This document shows positions 9,198 to 18,231 of a DNA stretch of 64,000 nucleotides, one piece after another; within the stretch, counting starts at the first letter, position 1; each line of letters starts with the position of its first letter. The notes below the pieces were generated by a model that saw only the letters and a program-made list of their open reading frames with translations, had not been told where the DNA came from and made no database searches. This stretch comes from a marine gamma proteobacterium HTCC2143 (GTDB taxonomy: Bacteria; Pseudomonadota; Gammaproteobacteria; Pseudomonadales; Dasaniaceae). Position numbers and translations under genes: made by a program. The stretch covers positions 124,001 through 188,000 of the forward strand of contig AAVT01000008.1 of NCBI GenBank assembly GCA_000169075.1, read 5' to 3'.

Positions 9198-10121
9198 TCA
9201 AACAGTGTCAATCTGATCACGATTCTCGCCACCAAAAACGTCCGTTAGGGCGCCTATTAGGGCAACTAACTCCAGCGTCATTACCGCGAAGTCCTGATCA
9301 AATTGCGCTGCTGCATCAACCGCGTCTAATTGATTAGCCTTCTCCTGAATGATTTCACCAAAACCTAAACGTTTAACCGCTAGTTGATCATCTACCATAA
9401 AGTCGATGCCGCCATTCCAGCATAAACCTAATTTGCTGACATACATTCCCGCTTTAATATGGCTAGCAATCTCCGCAGATGTTAATTCCTGATGTTTGCA
9501 ACGAATCACGCCACCTTCATCACTTGGATCCCGTAACTCGCATTCGTGACCAAACTCAAAGGCCTGCGGAGGCTGACCACTCAACAACCATTGGGTCATA
9601 GTATGTTGTGGAATATTATTGGCGACCACAGGAATGACCGGTACGCTACCAATGGTTTCACGGAGAAAACTAATTAATTCTTCTGCCCGTTTACTCGAGG
9701 AAGCATTAACAATCAGCAAGCCTTGCTGCACTGCGATAAAGGCAAACTGAAGACTGGATTTCACCAACGCTCGCGGTAACAGCTCAAAAGTAACGTCATC
9801 TTTCAGATTTTGTCGCTCCTTACGACCAACAGCGCGACCCTCATTAGCTTGAATATCAACAATCTTCTCGCCCACCATCTCATTAATAACGGCAGCGGGT
9901 AATAATTTATCTTGTTTTTTTGCACAAACCATCACAAAACCGTTAGCCGCATGGACAAAATCAGTGCCGTGATGACCTAGTGGTGGCACCCACCCGTAGC
10001 GGGAAAGGTCCTGACTGCCACAGGGCTGAAACTCCTTGGTTTGCAGGGCTTCAGACAACTCTTCCGGCGTCATGTCAAAGGGCTTGGTAAAACGATAGAC
10101 TTGTAAATTTTTAAACCACAT
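9198..10121 (-). CDS. rdgC: Recombination-associated protein RdgC
   Basis: 307 aa, normal RdgC length. The start MWFKNLQVYRFTKPF is nearly diagnostic, and FQPCGSQDLSRYGWVPPLG, the KPLLPAAVINE-like block and FELLPRALVKSS follow in family order. RdgC forms a ring-shaped dimer that binds duplex DNA and restrains RecA-mediated strand exchange. It is a core gene of gamma- and betaproteobacteria, here upstream of a CvfB-like RNA-binding protein gene. Confidence 0.95.
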   Translation of the reverse strand: MWFKNLQVYRFTKPFDMTPEELSEALQTKEFQPCGSQDLSRYGWVPPLGHHGTDFVHAANGFVMVCAKKQDKLLPAAVINEMVGEKIVDIQANEGRAVGRKERQNLKDDVTFELLPRALVKSSLQFAFIAVQQGLLIVNASSSKRAEELISFLRETIGSVPVIPVVANNIPQHTMTQWLLSGQPPQAFEFGHECELRDPSDEGGVIRCKHQELTSAEIASHIKAGMYVSKLGLCWNGGIDFMVDDQLAVKRLGFGEIIQEKANQLDAVDAAAQFDQDFAVMTLELVALIGALTDVFGGENRDQIDTV

Positions 10122-10198
10122 TTAAATATAACTCTTGAATAAATGCTCCCATGACGCAGCAGTGACTGCCACATCATGGAATAGCAGTAAGCGCTCTA

Positions 10199-10819
10199 CT
10201 AGCTGACGATGGCTAATAATTCGACTTCAAAGACTAATGCCGCATAGGGACCGATAGCGCCACCCGCTCCACGTTCACCGTAGGCCAGTGTGTACGGAAC
10301 ATATAAACGCCACTTTGACCCAACACCCATCATTTGTAAGGCTTCTGTCCAGCCAGCGATAACGCCATTAACTGGAAACTCCGTCGGTTCACCACGATCA
10401 ACAGAACTATCGAATACAGTACCGTCCACTAGCGTACCGTGATAATGAGTGCGAACGGTCGACGTTGCTAGAGGCTTATCACCGTCGCCAGCAGTCAGCA
10501 CTTCATACTGTAGTCCTGACGCCGTAACTGTAATGCCTTCCCGCTGCGAATTTTCCGCCAGAAATACCTCACCGTCAGCTGCAAGCGTCTTTGACTCTTC
10601 GGCCTGTTTGGCCTCCATACGCTTAGTAATTTCTTCAAAAGCCTCTCTCAGCAATCCGGTCTCAACCACGCTAGGAATACCGTTCAAGGCATCTTTCAAA
10701 CCTTCTGCGACGGCGTCAACATCGACCCCATCAAATGAGTTACTTGCCAACTGATCGCCCATCTGGCGACCAATACCGTAACTAACCCGCTGTTCTACCG
10801 TAGAATATTTATCAGACAT
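10199..10819 (-). CDS. fklB: FKBP-type peptidyl-prolyl isomerase FklB
   Basis: With the ATG at 10819 (GAAGAGAG ribosome site before it) the product is 206 aa, the same length as E. coli FklB. N-terminal dimerisation helices (VSYGIGRQMGDQL) are followed by a long helix and a C-terminal FKBP domain from ~100: VRTHYHGTLVDGTVFDSS, EFPVNGVIAGWTEALQMM, ELAYGERGAG-type loop and FEVELLAI. No signal peptide, so cytoplasmic. The open frame continues upstream to 10903, but that extension lacks family similarity and overlaps the divergent promoter region of the ABC gene. Confidence 0.92.
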   Translation of the reverse strand: MSDKYSTVEQRVSYGIGRQMGDQLASNSFDGVDVDAVAEGLKDALNGIPSVVETGLLREAFEEITKRMEAKQAEESKTLAADGEVFLAENSQREGITVTASGLQYEVLTAGDGDKPLATSTVRTHYHGTLVDGTVFDSSVDRGEPTEFPVNGVIAGWTEALQMMGVGSKWRLYVPYTLAYGERGAGGAIGPYAALVFEVELLAIVS

Positions 10820-10953
10820 AGTGCTCTCTTCACTAAAAAAAATGGAACGGAAGTCTACCATAATTTTGTCTACTGAATCGCCAAAAGGATAATGAAAAAT
10901 CATCTGGCCGTTTCGTTTATACTCCTCTGCTTATTTCCTTTTGGACAGTCACA

Positions 10954-12750
10954 ATGAGACACGGTAATTTTGATGATCAACCGCAGACGCGTATCAACTG
11001 GCGCACGGTAGCCTTTATCTGGCCCTACCTGATGGAATACAAGCAGCGTGTTGCCGTTGCTCTTTTGTGCCTAGTTTTTGCCAAGATTGCCAATGTAGCC
11101 GGCCCCTATCTGCTAAAACTGGTCGTCGATGCCCTGAATACCGAGACAGTTGGCACTGCCCTAGCAGTAATCCCCATTGCACTAATCCTCATCTACGGCT
11201 TCGCTCGCTTCTCCAATGTAATAATGGGTGAAATCCGCGATTCAGTATTCGGCAGAGTGACAGAACATGCGATGCGCCGCATCGGCTTGCAGGTTTTCCA
11301 ACATATTCATGCGCTGGATCTGGATTTCCACCTCAACCGACGCACCGGTGGTCTAGCTAGAGATATCGAGCGGGGCACCACCGGGATCAGCTTTTTAATG
11401 CGTTTCTTCGTGTTTAATATATTCCCAACGCTGATCGAAGTTACCATGATCGCTGGTATATTGTTTTACAACTACGGCGCAGGGTTCGCCATTATTATTC
11501 TCTTGTCAGTCAGTGTGTATATCGCCTATTCAATTATTGCGACTGAGCGGCGCACGCAATATGTAAGGGAAGTTAATCTGGCAGACTCTGCCAGTAATAC
11601 CCGCGCTATCGATAGTTTGCTCAACTATGAGACCGTTAAGTACTTCACCAATGAACAGTTTGAGGCAGAACGCTACGATCAGGGACTAAGACGCTGGGAG
11701 TCTGCCCGACGAAATAACCGCCTGTCTCTCTTTGCACTTAACGGCGGCCAGGCACTTATTATCGCCGCGGCTACTACCGCAATGATATGGCTGGCGGCCA
11801 GCGAGGTCAGCAAAGGTAATATGAGCATTGGTGATTTTGTCGCTGTTAACTCTTATATGATGATTTTGTTCATACCACTGAGTTTTCTCGGTTTTGTCTA
11901 TCGGGAAATTAAAGGATCGATGGCCAATATTGAGAAAATGTTTGAACTATTAAGCATTCAGCCGAAAGTTGCTGACCTAGACAACGCTCCACCCCTGCAA
12001 ATTAGCCAAGGGGCCGTATGCTTTAACAACGTCAGCTTCGACTACCACAGTGATCGTAAAATACTCAAGGCTGTCACTCTGTCGATTAAACCGGGTCAAA
12101 AACTTGCCGTTGTCGGCGCGAGCGGAGCTGGAAAATCGACATTAGTTAAGCTGCTTTTTAGATTTTATGACACAACAGCTGGCACTATCACGATAGACGG
12201 ACAGGACATTAGCCGAGTAAGCCAGTTATCACTGCGACAAGCGATCGGCATTGTACCGCAGGACACCGTGCTCTTTAACGACACTATCTTCGAAAACGTT
12301 CGCTATGGGCAACCTAGCGCCAGTGATACCGAGGTTGAACAGGCCATTGAGTTGGCGCACTTGGATGAATTTATCCAACAGTTACCCGAAGGCAGGCATA
12401 CGCATGTTGGCGAGCGCGGCCTAAAGTTATCCGGTGGTGAGAAACAACGTGTCGCCATTGCCAGAACCTTGCTAAAACGTGCGCCTATTCTCGTCTTCGA
12501 TGAAGCCACGTCATCCCTCGACAGTAAATCAGAGCAGGCTATACTCGCCGCCATTCGGGAAATATCCCAAAACCACACCAGTTTAGTTATTGCCCATCGT
12601 CTATCGACCATTGTCGATGCCGATATAATTGTTGTACTCGACCGAGGGGAAATCGTCGAGCAAGGCAATCACCAGCAGTTACTTGATATCGGTGGCCATT
12701 ACGCCGACCTGTGGGTAAACCAGAAAAAACGGCAGTCGGCCAAGCCCTAA
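10954..12750 (+). CDS. ABC exporter, Atm1/heavy-metal (HMT1) family, fused permease-ATPase
   Basis: 598-aa half-transporter: six predicted membrane helices in ~1-320, then the ATPase. Walker A GASGAGKST (388-396), signature LSGGEKQRVAIARTLLK (492-508), Walker B ILVFDEATSSLDS (512-524), switch His in IAHRLSTI. The permease motifs NYETVKYFTNE and DSxxNTRAIDSLLNYE are characteristic of Atm1 proteins, which form homodimers and export glutathione-based or metal-glutathione compounds. Divergent from fklB with about 134 bases between starts. Confidence is high for the Atm1 group, lower for the exact cargo. Confidence 0.9.
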   Translation: MRHGNFDDQPQTRINWRTVAFIWPYLMEYKQRVAVALLCLVFAKIANVAGPYLLKLVVDALNTETVGTALAVIPIALILIYGFARFSNVIMGEIRDSVFGRVTEHAMRRIGLQVFQHIHALDLDFHLNRRTGGLARDIERGTTGISFLMRFFVFNIFPTLIEVTMIAGILFYNYGAGFAIIILLSVSVYIAYSIIATERRTQYVREVNLADSASNTRAIDSLLNYETVKYFTNEQFEAERYDQGLRRWESARRNNRLSLFALNGGQALIIAAATTAMIWLAASEVSKGNMSIGDFVAVNSYMMILFIPLSFLGFVYREIKGSMANIEKMFELLSIQPKVADLDNAPPLQISQGAVCFNNVSFDYHSDRKILKAVTLSIKPGQKLAVVGASGAGKSTLVKLLFRFYDTTAGTITIDGQDISRVSQLSLRQAIGIVPQDTVLFNDTIFENVRYGQPSASDTEVEQAIELAHLDEFIQQLPEGRHTHVGERGLKLSGGEKQRVAIARTLLKRAPILVFDEATSSLDSKSEQAILAAIREISQNHTSLVIAHRLSTIVDADIIVVLDRGEIVEQGNHQQLLDIGGHYADLWVNQKKRQSAKP

Positions 12751-12808
12751 CGCCCATAGCACGGTATAGTCTGCTATGCTTAACGCTAGCATTGAAACAG
12801 GGAAAACC

Positions 12809-13132
12809 TTGAAAAAACCGATTAGCAAAGCTCATATCCGCACTGAAATTGAGCAGCAAATGGCTGACTACGTTGAACGGGGCGGTGCCGTATCGGCAAT
12901 TGAACGGGGAATTAGTGGCAGAGACGGTGCAGTAGGGCCGCTGAAACCCGACAACACCAATTTCCAGCAGCCCAAAGTAAGCCGAACTTATGTCCCCGAA
13001 GTGGTTGCGGCTATCGATGCAAGACGCAATAAGAAAGCAGAACCGCCAAAAACGGCACGCCGACGACCGTATAAAAAAATCACTTATGACGATTTTGGCG
13101 AAGCCGTGAGATGGGAGTGGGTTGAGGAATAA
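12809..13132 (+). CDS. Small conserved hypothetical, basic C-terminus
   Basis: About 107 aa from a TTG preceded by AGGGA (MKKPISKAHIRTEIEQQ...); an ATG at 12776 would add 11 residues of unlikely sequence. Contains a helix ending in MADYVERGGAVSAIERG, then a proline-rich linker and a basic stretch (RRNKK, ARRRPYKK) before an acidic Trp-rich end. The region looks disordered with a short helix; nucleic-acid or polymerase association is possible but not shown. Located 59 bases after the ABC exporter. Confidence 0.6.
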   Translation: MKKPISKAHIRTEIEQQMADYVERGGAVSAIERGISGRDGAVGPLKPDNTNFQQPKVSRTYVPEVVAAIDARRNKKAEPPKTARRRPYKKITYDDFGEAVRWEWVEE

Positions 13133-13368
13133 AAACCTGCTGCTGTTATCCTAAACTCTGGCATAGCTTTACCAGAAGTTAATTCCCCCGTAAAAAAATC
13201 CTAACCATTTGTTTTTATTAACATTTACCTTTTCCCCAGAAGATTAAGCGACACAATATCGATACCAGAACGCGACCTCCCCGTGGCATTCGGGTGCTCG
13301 CACAACCACACAGAACTCATATTCAGTTATTTTTAAAAAAAACTTGTCAGATGAAAATTCGCGACTAG

Positions 13369-13421
13369 ACTGTATAATCATACAGTACTGATTATCGATA
13401 CAGCCATGTTGATTGATACAG
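13369..13421 (+). promoter_or_regulatory. Tandem LexA-like operators (three 16-bp boxes spaced exactly 18 bp)
   Basis: Box 1 at 13370-13385 is CTGTATAATCATACAG, an exact CTGT-N8-ACAG match lying in a perfect 18-bp inverted repeat (13369-13386). Box 2 at 13388-13403 is CTGATTATCGATACAG and box 3 at 13406-13421 is ATGTTGATTGATACAG; each keeps the ACAG half-site. A TATAAT (-10-like) sits inside box 1 at 13373-13378. The arrangement is what an SOS-type repressed promoter looks like, about 100 bases before the 81-aa ORF at 13520. A non-LexA repressor with a similar operator is the main alternative. Confidence 0.6.
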
Positions 13422-13519
13422 TACCTATCGGTTTAGATACGCTACAAAACATAGCCTTAATTGATTGATCGTTCTTTAGAGAACATCAATATAAAAATCA
13501 AAGCAAAGAGGATTAAATC

Positions 13520-13765
13520 ATGAAAAACAATAATCACAGCCGTGTGTTTACCCAAGTCGACTATCGTCAATTTCGCCTACATTTAGCCGGTATCACCACC
13601 AACACGGTGAAAGGAAAAGGCTACGAAACGGCCATCTATGATACTAAAGGTGATATTCAAGCGATTCTTCACGCCGCCTCGATTGACACCAACGGGCGCT
13701 GCTATCCTGCAGAATATTTTGTACGCACGAGCGCATTATCTGTTCCATGGGAGCAGGCGGCATAA
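13520..13765 (+). CDS. 81-aa orphan protein behind LexA-like operators
   Basis: ATG with AGAGGA ribosome site 8 bases upstream. The product (81 aa) has no signal peptide or membrane segment; it alternates beta-like stretches (VDYRQFRLHLAGITTNTVKG, YETAIYDTKGDIQAILH) with a short C-terminal part. No family recognised. The long 5' region (13133-13519) holds the tandem operators and nothing else that I can identify. If the operators bind LexA, this would be a DNA-damage-inducible small protein. Confidence 0.6.
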   Translation: MKNNNHSRVFTQVDYRQFRLHLAGITTNTVKGKGYETAIYDTKGDIQAILHAASIDTNGRCYPAEYFVRTSALSVPWEQAA

Positions 13766-13829
13766 AACCGGACAATAAAGGTCTGACGTACAGGAAAAAA
13801 TCAGCGGCAAAGTGGTGTTGCGATAGCAA

Positions 13830-13848
13830 GGGCAGTTTATATCTGCCC
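13830..13848. terminator. Hairpin between convergent genes
   Basis: GGGCAG - 7-base loop - CTGCCC, with an outer GCAA/TTGC pairing. It lies between the 81-aa ORF and the HDOD gene, which converge here, but lacks a clean T-run, so a terminator role is likely rather than certain. Confidence 0.45.
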
Positions 13849-13875
13849 GTAAAGTTTGCAATATTATGCCGTTAG

Positions 13876-15138
13876 CTATAAAAATAGTGCGCGAAGCTCT
13901 TCAATTTGTTCATGGCCTTGCTGAATAATTGCAGTGGTTTGTTCTGAGGTAAGCTGGCGTTTTTTCAGTTTATTAAAGGCGGGAACTGAACTCATCTCTG
14001 GTAACGATACATTACTCGAGTCTCCATGAAGCGCATAGAGCATGGCAACCTGCACAAGGTCACAGTAACTAAACTCCGAGTTGTCGTCTGGAGCATCATC
14101 AACACCACGCATCCAGTCGTGAGATTCACGAGCAACGGTAACTAAGCCCTCATTGAATTCCCACTTGCTCAATACCATCGCGCCTAACTGACCACGCAAA
14201 TTCGTGATTAACTGATTGAGTCTATTTTCATCGGCAGAAAGGTCATAAAATCGTTCGGCGTAGGTCAATAAGACAATTTCACCAACACTGTGAATAAGGC
14301 CGGCTAACATCGCCTCCTCTTCATTAAAACCGGGAAGTTGTTTTGCCAGAACATAACTGTAACACGCCACCTCAACACTCTGTTGCCATAACCTCTGCAT
14401 ATGCTCTTTGTAAACATCAGACTTGGTTCTAAACAACCCCAAAATAGCAAAACTGGCGACCAATTGTTTGGTTGTCACCAACCCTAATCGCGTAATCGCA
14501 GTCAGCGTATCATCACAATGACTCACGCCACGGTACATAGCGCTATTGGCAACCTTCACCAATTTCGCAGCAATGGCTGGGTCTGTTTTTACCAGTCTCG
14601 ACAATTCTTCCATGCTGCAGTCGGGATTTTCGATCAGCTCACGTATCCGAAATGCCACTTCGGGTAAGCTGGGTAAGACAAACCGACCTGCATTCAGCTC
14701 CTGCTCAAATTCATACAACAATAAACGGCCATCGTCCCCTGCTTGCTCCTGCATCTCCTGCAGCATAACGTTGTCGACTGACAGACTGCTCTGTATCTCT
14801 TCTAACACCGCCGCGTTAATCACAAAATACTGGATTTCAGAACTGGCCTTTGCTGTGTATTTTCGCGGTCGCAGGCGCGCAATCGGAAAACGTATGTGAC
14901 TGTTATCTGCATTAACAATATTTTCACGACCATCACTGGCAATCAGGCTAATAGATCCACTCATTAAATATATTTCGTCCGGATCATAATCACCGTTCTC
15001 AAACAGACAAAATCCGGGCTCAGCGACCTTTACCTCAATGTCTCCGGAAACACCGTTTAACAACTCGCTGTCAATACTATCAAAGGGAGAATACGTCGAC
15101 AAAAAATCAGTGGAACCTGGAGTATCTAATTTGCTCAT
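13876..15138 (-). CDS. HDOD-domain signalling protein with N-terminal cNMP-binding-like domain
   Basis: 420 aa. Residues ~15-115 resemble a cyclic-nucleotide-binding beta barrel (LFENGDYDPDEIYLMSGSISLIASDG). The HDOD domain begins near 150: LPSLPEVAFRIRELIENPDCSMEELSRLVKTDP with KLVKVANSAMYRG, TAITRLGLVTTKQLV and a degenerate LAGLIHSVGEIVLL. HDOD proteins lack the catalytic HD pair and act as scaffolds in stress or c-di-GMP signalling. Stand-alone, convergent with the 81-aa ORF. Confidence 0.85.
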   Translation of the reverse strand: MSKLDTPGSTDFLSTYSPFDSIDSELLNGVSGDIEVKVAEPGFCLFENGDYDPDEIYLMSGSISLIASDGRENIVNADNSHIRFPIARLRPRKYTAKASSEIQYFVINAAVLEEIQSSLSVDNVMLQEMQEQAGDDGRLLLYEFEQELNAGRFVLPSLPEVAFRIRELIENPDCSMEELSRLVKTDPAIAAKLVKVANSAMYRGVSHCDDTLTAITRLGLVTTKQLVASFAILGLFRTKSDVYKEHMQRLWQQSVEVACYSYVLAKQLPGFNEEEAMLAGLIHSVGEIVLLTYAERFYDLSADENRLNQLITNLRGQLGAMVLSKWEFNEGLVTVARESHDWMRGVDDAPDDNSEFSYCDLVQVAMLYALHGDSSNVSLPEMSSVPAFNKLKKRQLTSEQTTAIIQQGHEQIEELRALFL

Positions 15139-15280
15139 TGGTTATTTTGTTGATCCTGTAATCGCACTATTATCGTCTGTGGCTTAACCACAAGTTATAG
15201 TGCATGACTCAATTGACGATTTGTCCGTCGCTATTCCGGTTTACTTTAACCAGTAATGGTCCGCAGGTCTATTGGACCGA

Positions 15281-15694
15281 CTATATACTGGGCTTCCCGC
15301 GCAGGGCTTTAGTCTTTCCACGCTGGGTTTTACTGTCCATTCTCCGACGCTGAGAACCTTTGGTAGCTTTCGTAGCACGCCGTACTTTAGCAATTGTCGT
15401 TGCGGTCCGCACTAGCTCTGCCAACCGACCCAGTGCATCGTCCCTATTTTTATCCTGACTGCGGAAGCGCTGGGCCTTAATGACGATAACCCCGTCTTTG
15501 TTGATACGCTGGTCTTTGAAGGCCAATAGCCGCTCTTTGTAGACCTCGGCTAACGAGGACAACTTAATATCAAAGCGCAGATGTATAGCGGTCGACACTT
15601 TATTAACATTTTGCCCGCCAGCCCCCTGCGCACGAATGGCACTAAAGTCGAGTTCATCATCAGGGATATTAATTGAGGAGGACACATAAAGCAT
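15281..15694 (-). CDS. arfB: Peptidyl-tRNA hydrolase ArfB (ribosome rescue)
   Basis: 137 aa, matching the ~140-aa ArfB/YaeJ length. The catalytic GGQ is at 26-28 in RAQGAGGQNVNKVSTA, and the C-terminal ~30 residues are strongly basic (KATKGSQRRR...RGKTKALRGK), the tail that enters the mRNA channel of stalled ribosomes. It hydrolyses peptidyl-tRNA on non-stop complexes. It begins 11 bases after the pyruvate kinase stop on the same strand, so the two are probably co-transcribed. Confidence 0.93.
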   Translation of the reverse strand: MLYVSSSINIPDDELDFSAIRAQGAGGQNVNKVSTAIHLRFDIKLSSLAEVYKERLLAFKDQRINKDGVIVIKAQRFRSQDKNRDDALGRLAELVRTATTIAKVRRATKATKGSQRRRMDSKTQRGKTKALRGKPSI

Positions 15695-15705
15695 AGCGAC
15701 GCCGT

Positions 15706-17142
15706 TTAGGCTCCTTTAACTTGCAAAATTTTCAGGGTATTGGTCATCCCGCCAGTGCCGGTGATATCACCACTGGTTACAATTACCCGATCACCAAGCC
15801 CAATCGCCCCGGTGCTTGTAACAGACAGTAAGGCCTGCTGATAACCTTCCTCATCGTTGGTAGTAATATCACAGTGGATGGGAATAACGCCTCGATACAG
15901 AGTCATTCTTCGGCATGTCTCGGGATGCCGTGATACACCATAGATTGGCAAGCTCGAACTCAATCGCGACATAATTAAAGCCGTTGCCCCGGATTCTGTC
16001 AGGCACAGACTGGCCTTCACGTTATCTAAATGATTGGCGGCGTAAATGGCGGAAAGCGCGATGGATTCACTAATATTTTCAACCCGGTCATCAACTCGGT
16101 GACCCGAAATTCGTGTATCCGGTTGTTGTTCGGCCCCCACACAGGCGTCAGCCATTGCCATCACTACCTTCACTGGGTATTTTCCAGTGGCTGTTTCGGC
16201 GGAGAGCATCACCGCATCAGTACCGTCCAATACGGCATTCGCCACATCAAATACTTCGGCGCGAGTAGGCACCGGTGAACTAATCATAGACTCCATCATC
16301 TGCGTTGCTGTAATAACCGGACGATTTGATCGTCGTGCCTGCCTGATAATTCGCTTTTGTAGACCAATGAGCTGGGAATTTCCCACTTCGACACCCAGAT
16401 CTCCCCGCGCGACCATCACACCGTCCGCTGCCAAAATCAGCTCATTTAATGTCTGTTCGTTGGCAACCGCCTCTGCACGTTCAATTTTCGCAATGATACC
16501 AATACGTGCCCCGAGATCGTCCAATCGACGTTTAACCGGGTCAAGATCCGAAGCACAACAGGGAAAGGAAACGGCAAGATAATCCACCGAGAGTTCAGCT
16601 GCCAAATCAATATCCTGTAAATCTTTCTCTGTAATTGCTGGCGCCGATAAACCGCCACCCAGTCGATTTAGGCCCTTTCTCGATTTCAGCTCGCCGCCAA
16701 CTTGAACACTACAATGAACATCACCCCCAACAATCAGCGAAACCGATAGCTCTATCAATCCATCATCGAGCAGCAGCGTGTCTCCAGTAGCAACAGATTG
16801 AGGCAGCGCCTTGTAGCCCACCGGTATACGGTCGTCATCTTCACCACGACTTTGGTCTATCGTGAGGATTATTTCTTCACCATTAACAAGCGTGACAGCA
16901 TCGTTGCGCAGGTCACCAATTCGTATCTTCGGTCCCTGCAGGTCTCCCAAAATCGCCGCATGTACCTTTTTACTCGCGCAGACTTGCCGAATGATAGCTA
17001 CCTGCTGCCGATGCCCATCCGCTGTGCCATGAGAAAAGTTCAACCGAAAAACGTTAACTCCCGCGTCTAATAACTTTGCAATCATTTCCGAATGACCCGA
17101 AGCGGGGCCAATAGTGGCGACAATTTTTGTCCGTCTTATCAT
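15706..17142 (-). CDS. pyk: Pyruvate kinase
   Basis: 478 aa. The N-terminal TKIVATIGPAS and FRLNFSHG motifs, the Lys/Glu/Asp active-site region IIAKIERAEAV...VMVARGDLGVE and ITATQMMESM are all intact. Catalyses PEP + ADP to pyruvate + ATP in glycolysis. The length and domain order (A, B, C) are complete. Whether it is of the pykA or pykF type cannot be settled by eye. arfB follows directly. Confidence 0.96.
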   Translation of the reverse strand: MIRRTKIVATIGPASGHSEMIAKLLDAGVNVFRLNFSHGTADGHRQQVAIIRQVCASKKVHAAILGDLQGPKIRIGDLRNDAVTLVNGEEIILTIDQSRGEDDDRIPVGYKALPQSVATGDTLLLDDGLIELSVSLIVGGDVHCSVQVGGELKSRKGLNRLGGGLSAPAITEKDLQDIDLAAELSVDYLAVSFPCCASDLDPVKRRLDDLGARIGIIAKIERAEAVANEQTLNELILAADGVMVARGDLGVEVGNSQLIGLQKRIIRQARRSNRPVITATQMMESMISSPVPTRAEVFDVANAVLDGTDAVMLSAETATGKYPVKVVMAMADACVGAEQQPDTRISGHRVDDRVENISESIALSAIYAANHLDNVKASLCLTESGATALIMSRLSSSLPIYGVSRHPETCRRMTLYRGVIPIHCDITTNDEEGYQQALLSVTSTGAIGLGDRVIVTSGDITGTGGMTNTLKILQVKGA

Positions 17143-17347
17143 CTGACTTTCCTTTAACGATAAGAAACCGTGCAGGGCATTACCGGCGTATCGAGTAGTA
17201 TAGTATCGCTGAAGCTGGTGATAATTCTACCCCCGGCAAAAGATAAGATAAAAGCTGATAAATTTCCCAGCGATAAGGTGCAGAAACAAGTAATATGCTC
17301 GGTATACGTACCCAATTGTACTCAATTTACTAGGTGGAGGTCTGCCC

Positions 17348-17890
17348 ATGGCGGGATCACTTCAGGATCAACTGCTTAATGCCGGCTTAGCGGATGCTAA
17401 AAAAGCAAAAAAAATAAAAAAAGACAAACAGAAGCAAGCCAAGGTGAGTCGGCGAGACAAATCGGAAACTGTTGACGAGACCAAACAGCAGCTCACTCAA
17501 AGTCGAAAAGAAAAGCTAGATCGGGACCGCAAGCTTAATAGTAGCAAGAATGCCGAGGCAGAGCGTAAAGCTATTGCCGCACAAGTGAAGCAGTTAATCA
17601 CCGTCAATAGCATTGCAAGAAATACCGCGGAGCTAAACTATAATTTTACCGATAACAAAAAAATCAAGAAAATCCTAGTCGATAAAATCATGCTGGACCA
17701 ATTAAGCGGAGGACGACTTGCCATTGTTAGTCTCGACCAGTCCTATCATGTGGTTGCAGCGGCCGTTGCTGAAAAAATCAAACAACGAATACCAGAGTGC
17801 GTTATTGTTGCTAATGATACTATGCCCACTGAAAGCGATGAAGAAGACCCCTATGCAGACTTTCAAATCCCTGATGACCTTATGTGGTAA
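17348..17890 (+). CDS. DUF2058 family protein (YaiL-like)
   Basis: 180 aa. The start MAGSLQDQLLNAGL is the hallmark of DUF2058; residues 18-75 form a Lys-rich helical segment, then a folded C-terminal half (KQLITVNSIARNTAELNYNFTDN...ADFQIPDDLMW). The basic region suggests nucleic acid binding; function unknown. GGAGG ribosome site before the ATG. The DUF3301 gene starts 15 bases after its stop. Confidence 0.85.
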   Translation: MAGSLQDQLLNAGLADAKKAKKIKKDKQKQAKVSRRDKSETVDETKQQLTQSRKEKLDRDRKLNSSKNAEAERKAIAAQVKQLITVNSIARNTAELNYNFTDNKKIKKILVDKIMLDQLSGGRLAIVSLDQSYHVVAAAVAEKIKQRIPECVIVANDTMPTESDEEDPYADFQIPDDLMW

Positions 17891-17905
17891 GCGAACAACA
17901 ACTCG

Positions 17906-18223
17906 ATGATAGACTTAGGCGACATACTGCTCTCGGCGCTCTTTATTACCTTCATTATGCTGTGGTGGAATGCTCAGGGCGTCAAACATATCGCTTTCAC
18001 AGCAACCAAAAACTACTGCAAAAAAATGGATGTAATACTGCTAGACGATGGGCTGGTGCTGCGAGGATTTTGGTTAAAGCGTGATGCCCGGGGTAGTCTC
18101 CGACTTTGGCGCTCTTATACGTTTGAATTCAGCTCAACCGGCCATGAACGTTACAATGGCCAAATTGTCTTACTAGGGCGTTTTGTTGAAGACATACAGT
18201 TAGATCCGCACCGCCTCAACTAA
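17906..18223 (+). CDS. DUF3301 membrane-anchored protein
   Basis: 105 aa with one N-terminal membrane helix (DILLSALFITFIMLWWNAQG) followed by a soluble part with FEFSSTGHERYNGQIVLLG, the DUF3301 signature. Function unknown; the DUF2058-DUF3301 neighbourhood is common in gammaproteobacteria as far as I recall. It converges with yejK, with only 8 bases between the stops. Confidence 0.8.
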   Translation: MIDLGDILLSALFITFIMLWWNAQGVKHIAFTATKNYCKKMDVILLDDGLVLRGFWLKRDARGSLRLWRSYTFEFSSTGHERYNGQIVLLGRFVEDIQLDPHRLN

Positions 18224-18231
18224 GCCAAATG

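Noticed and set aside
12303..12668. Antisense frames inside the Atm1 and other large genes
   Set aside because: They mirror conserved coding sequence and show no independent start or domain.
13369..13440. CRISPR array from the 18-bp periodicity
   Set aside because: Units are too short and contiguous, there are no spacers, and the half-sites fit operators.
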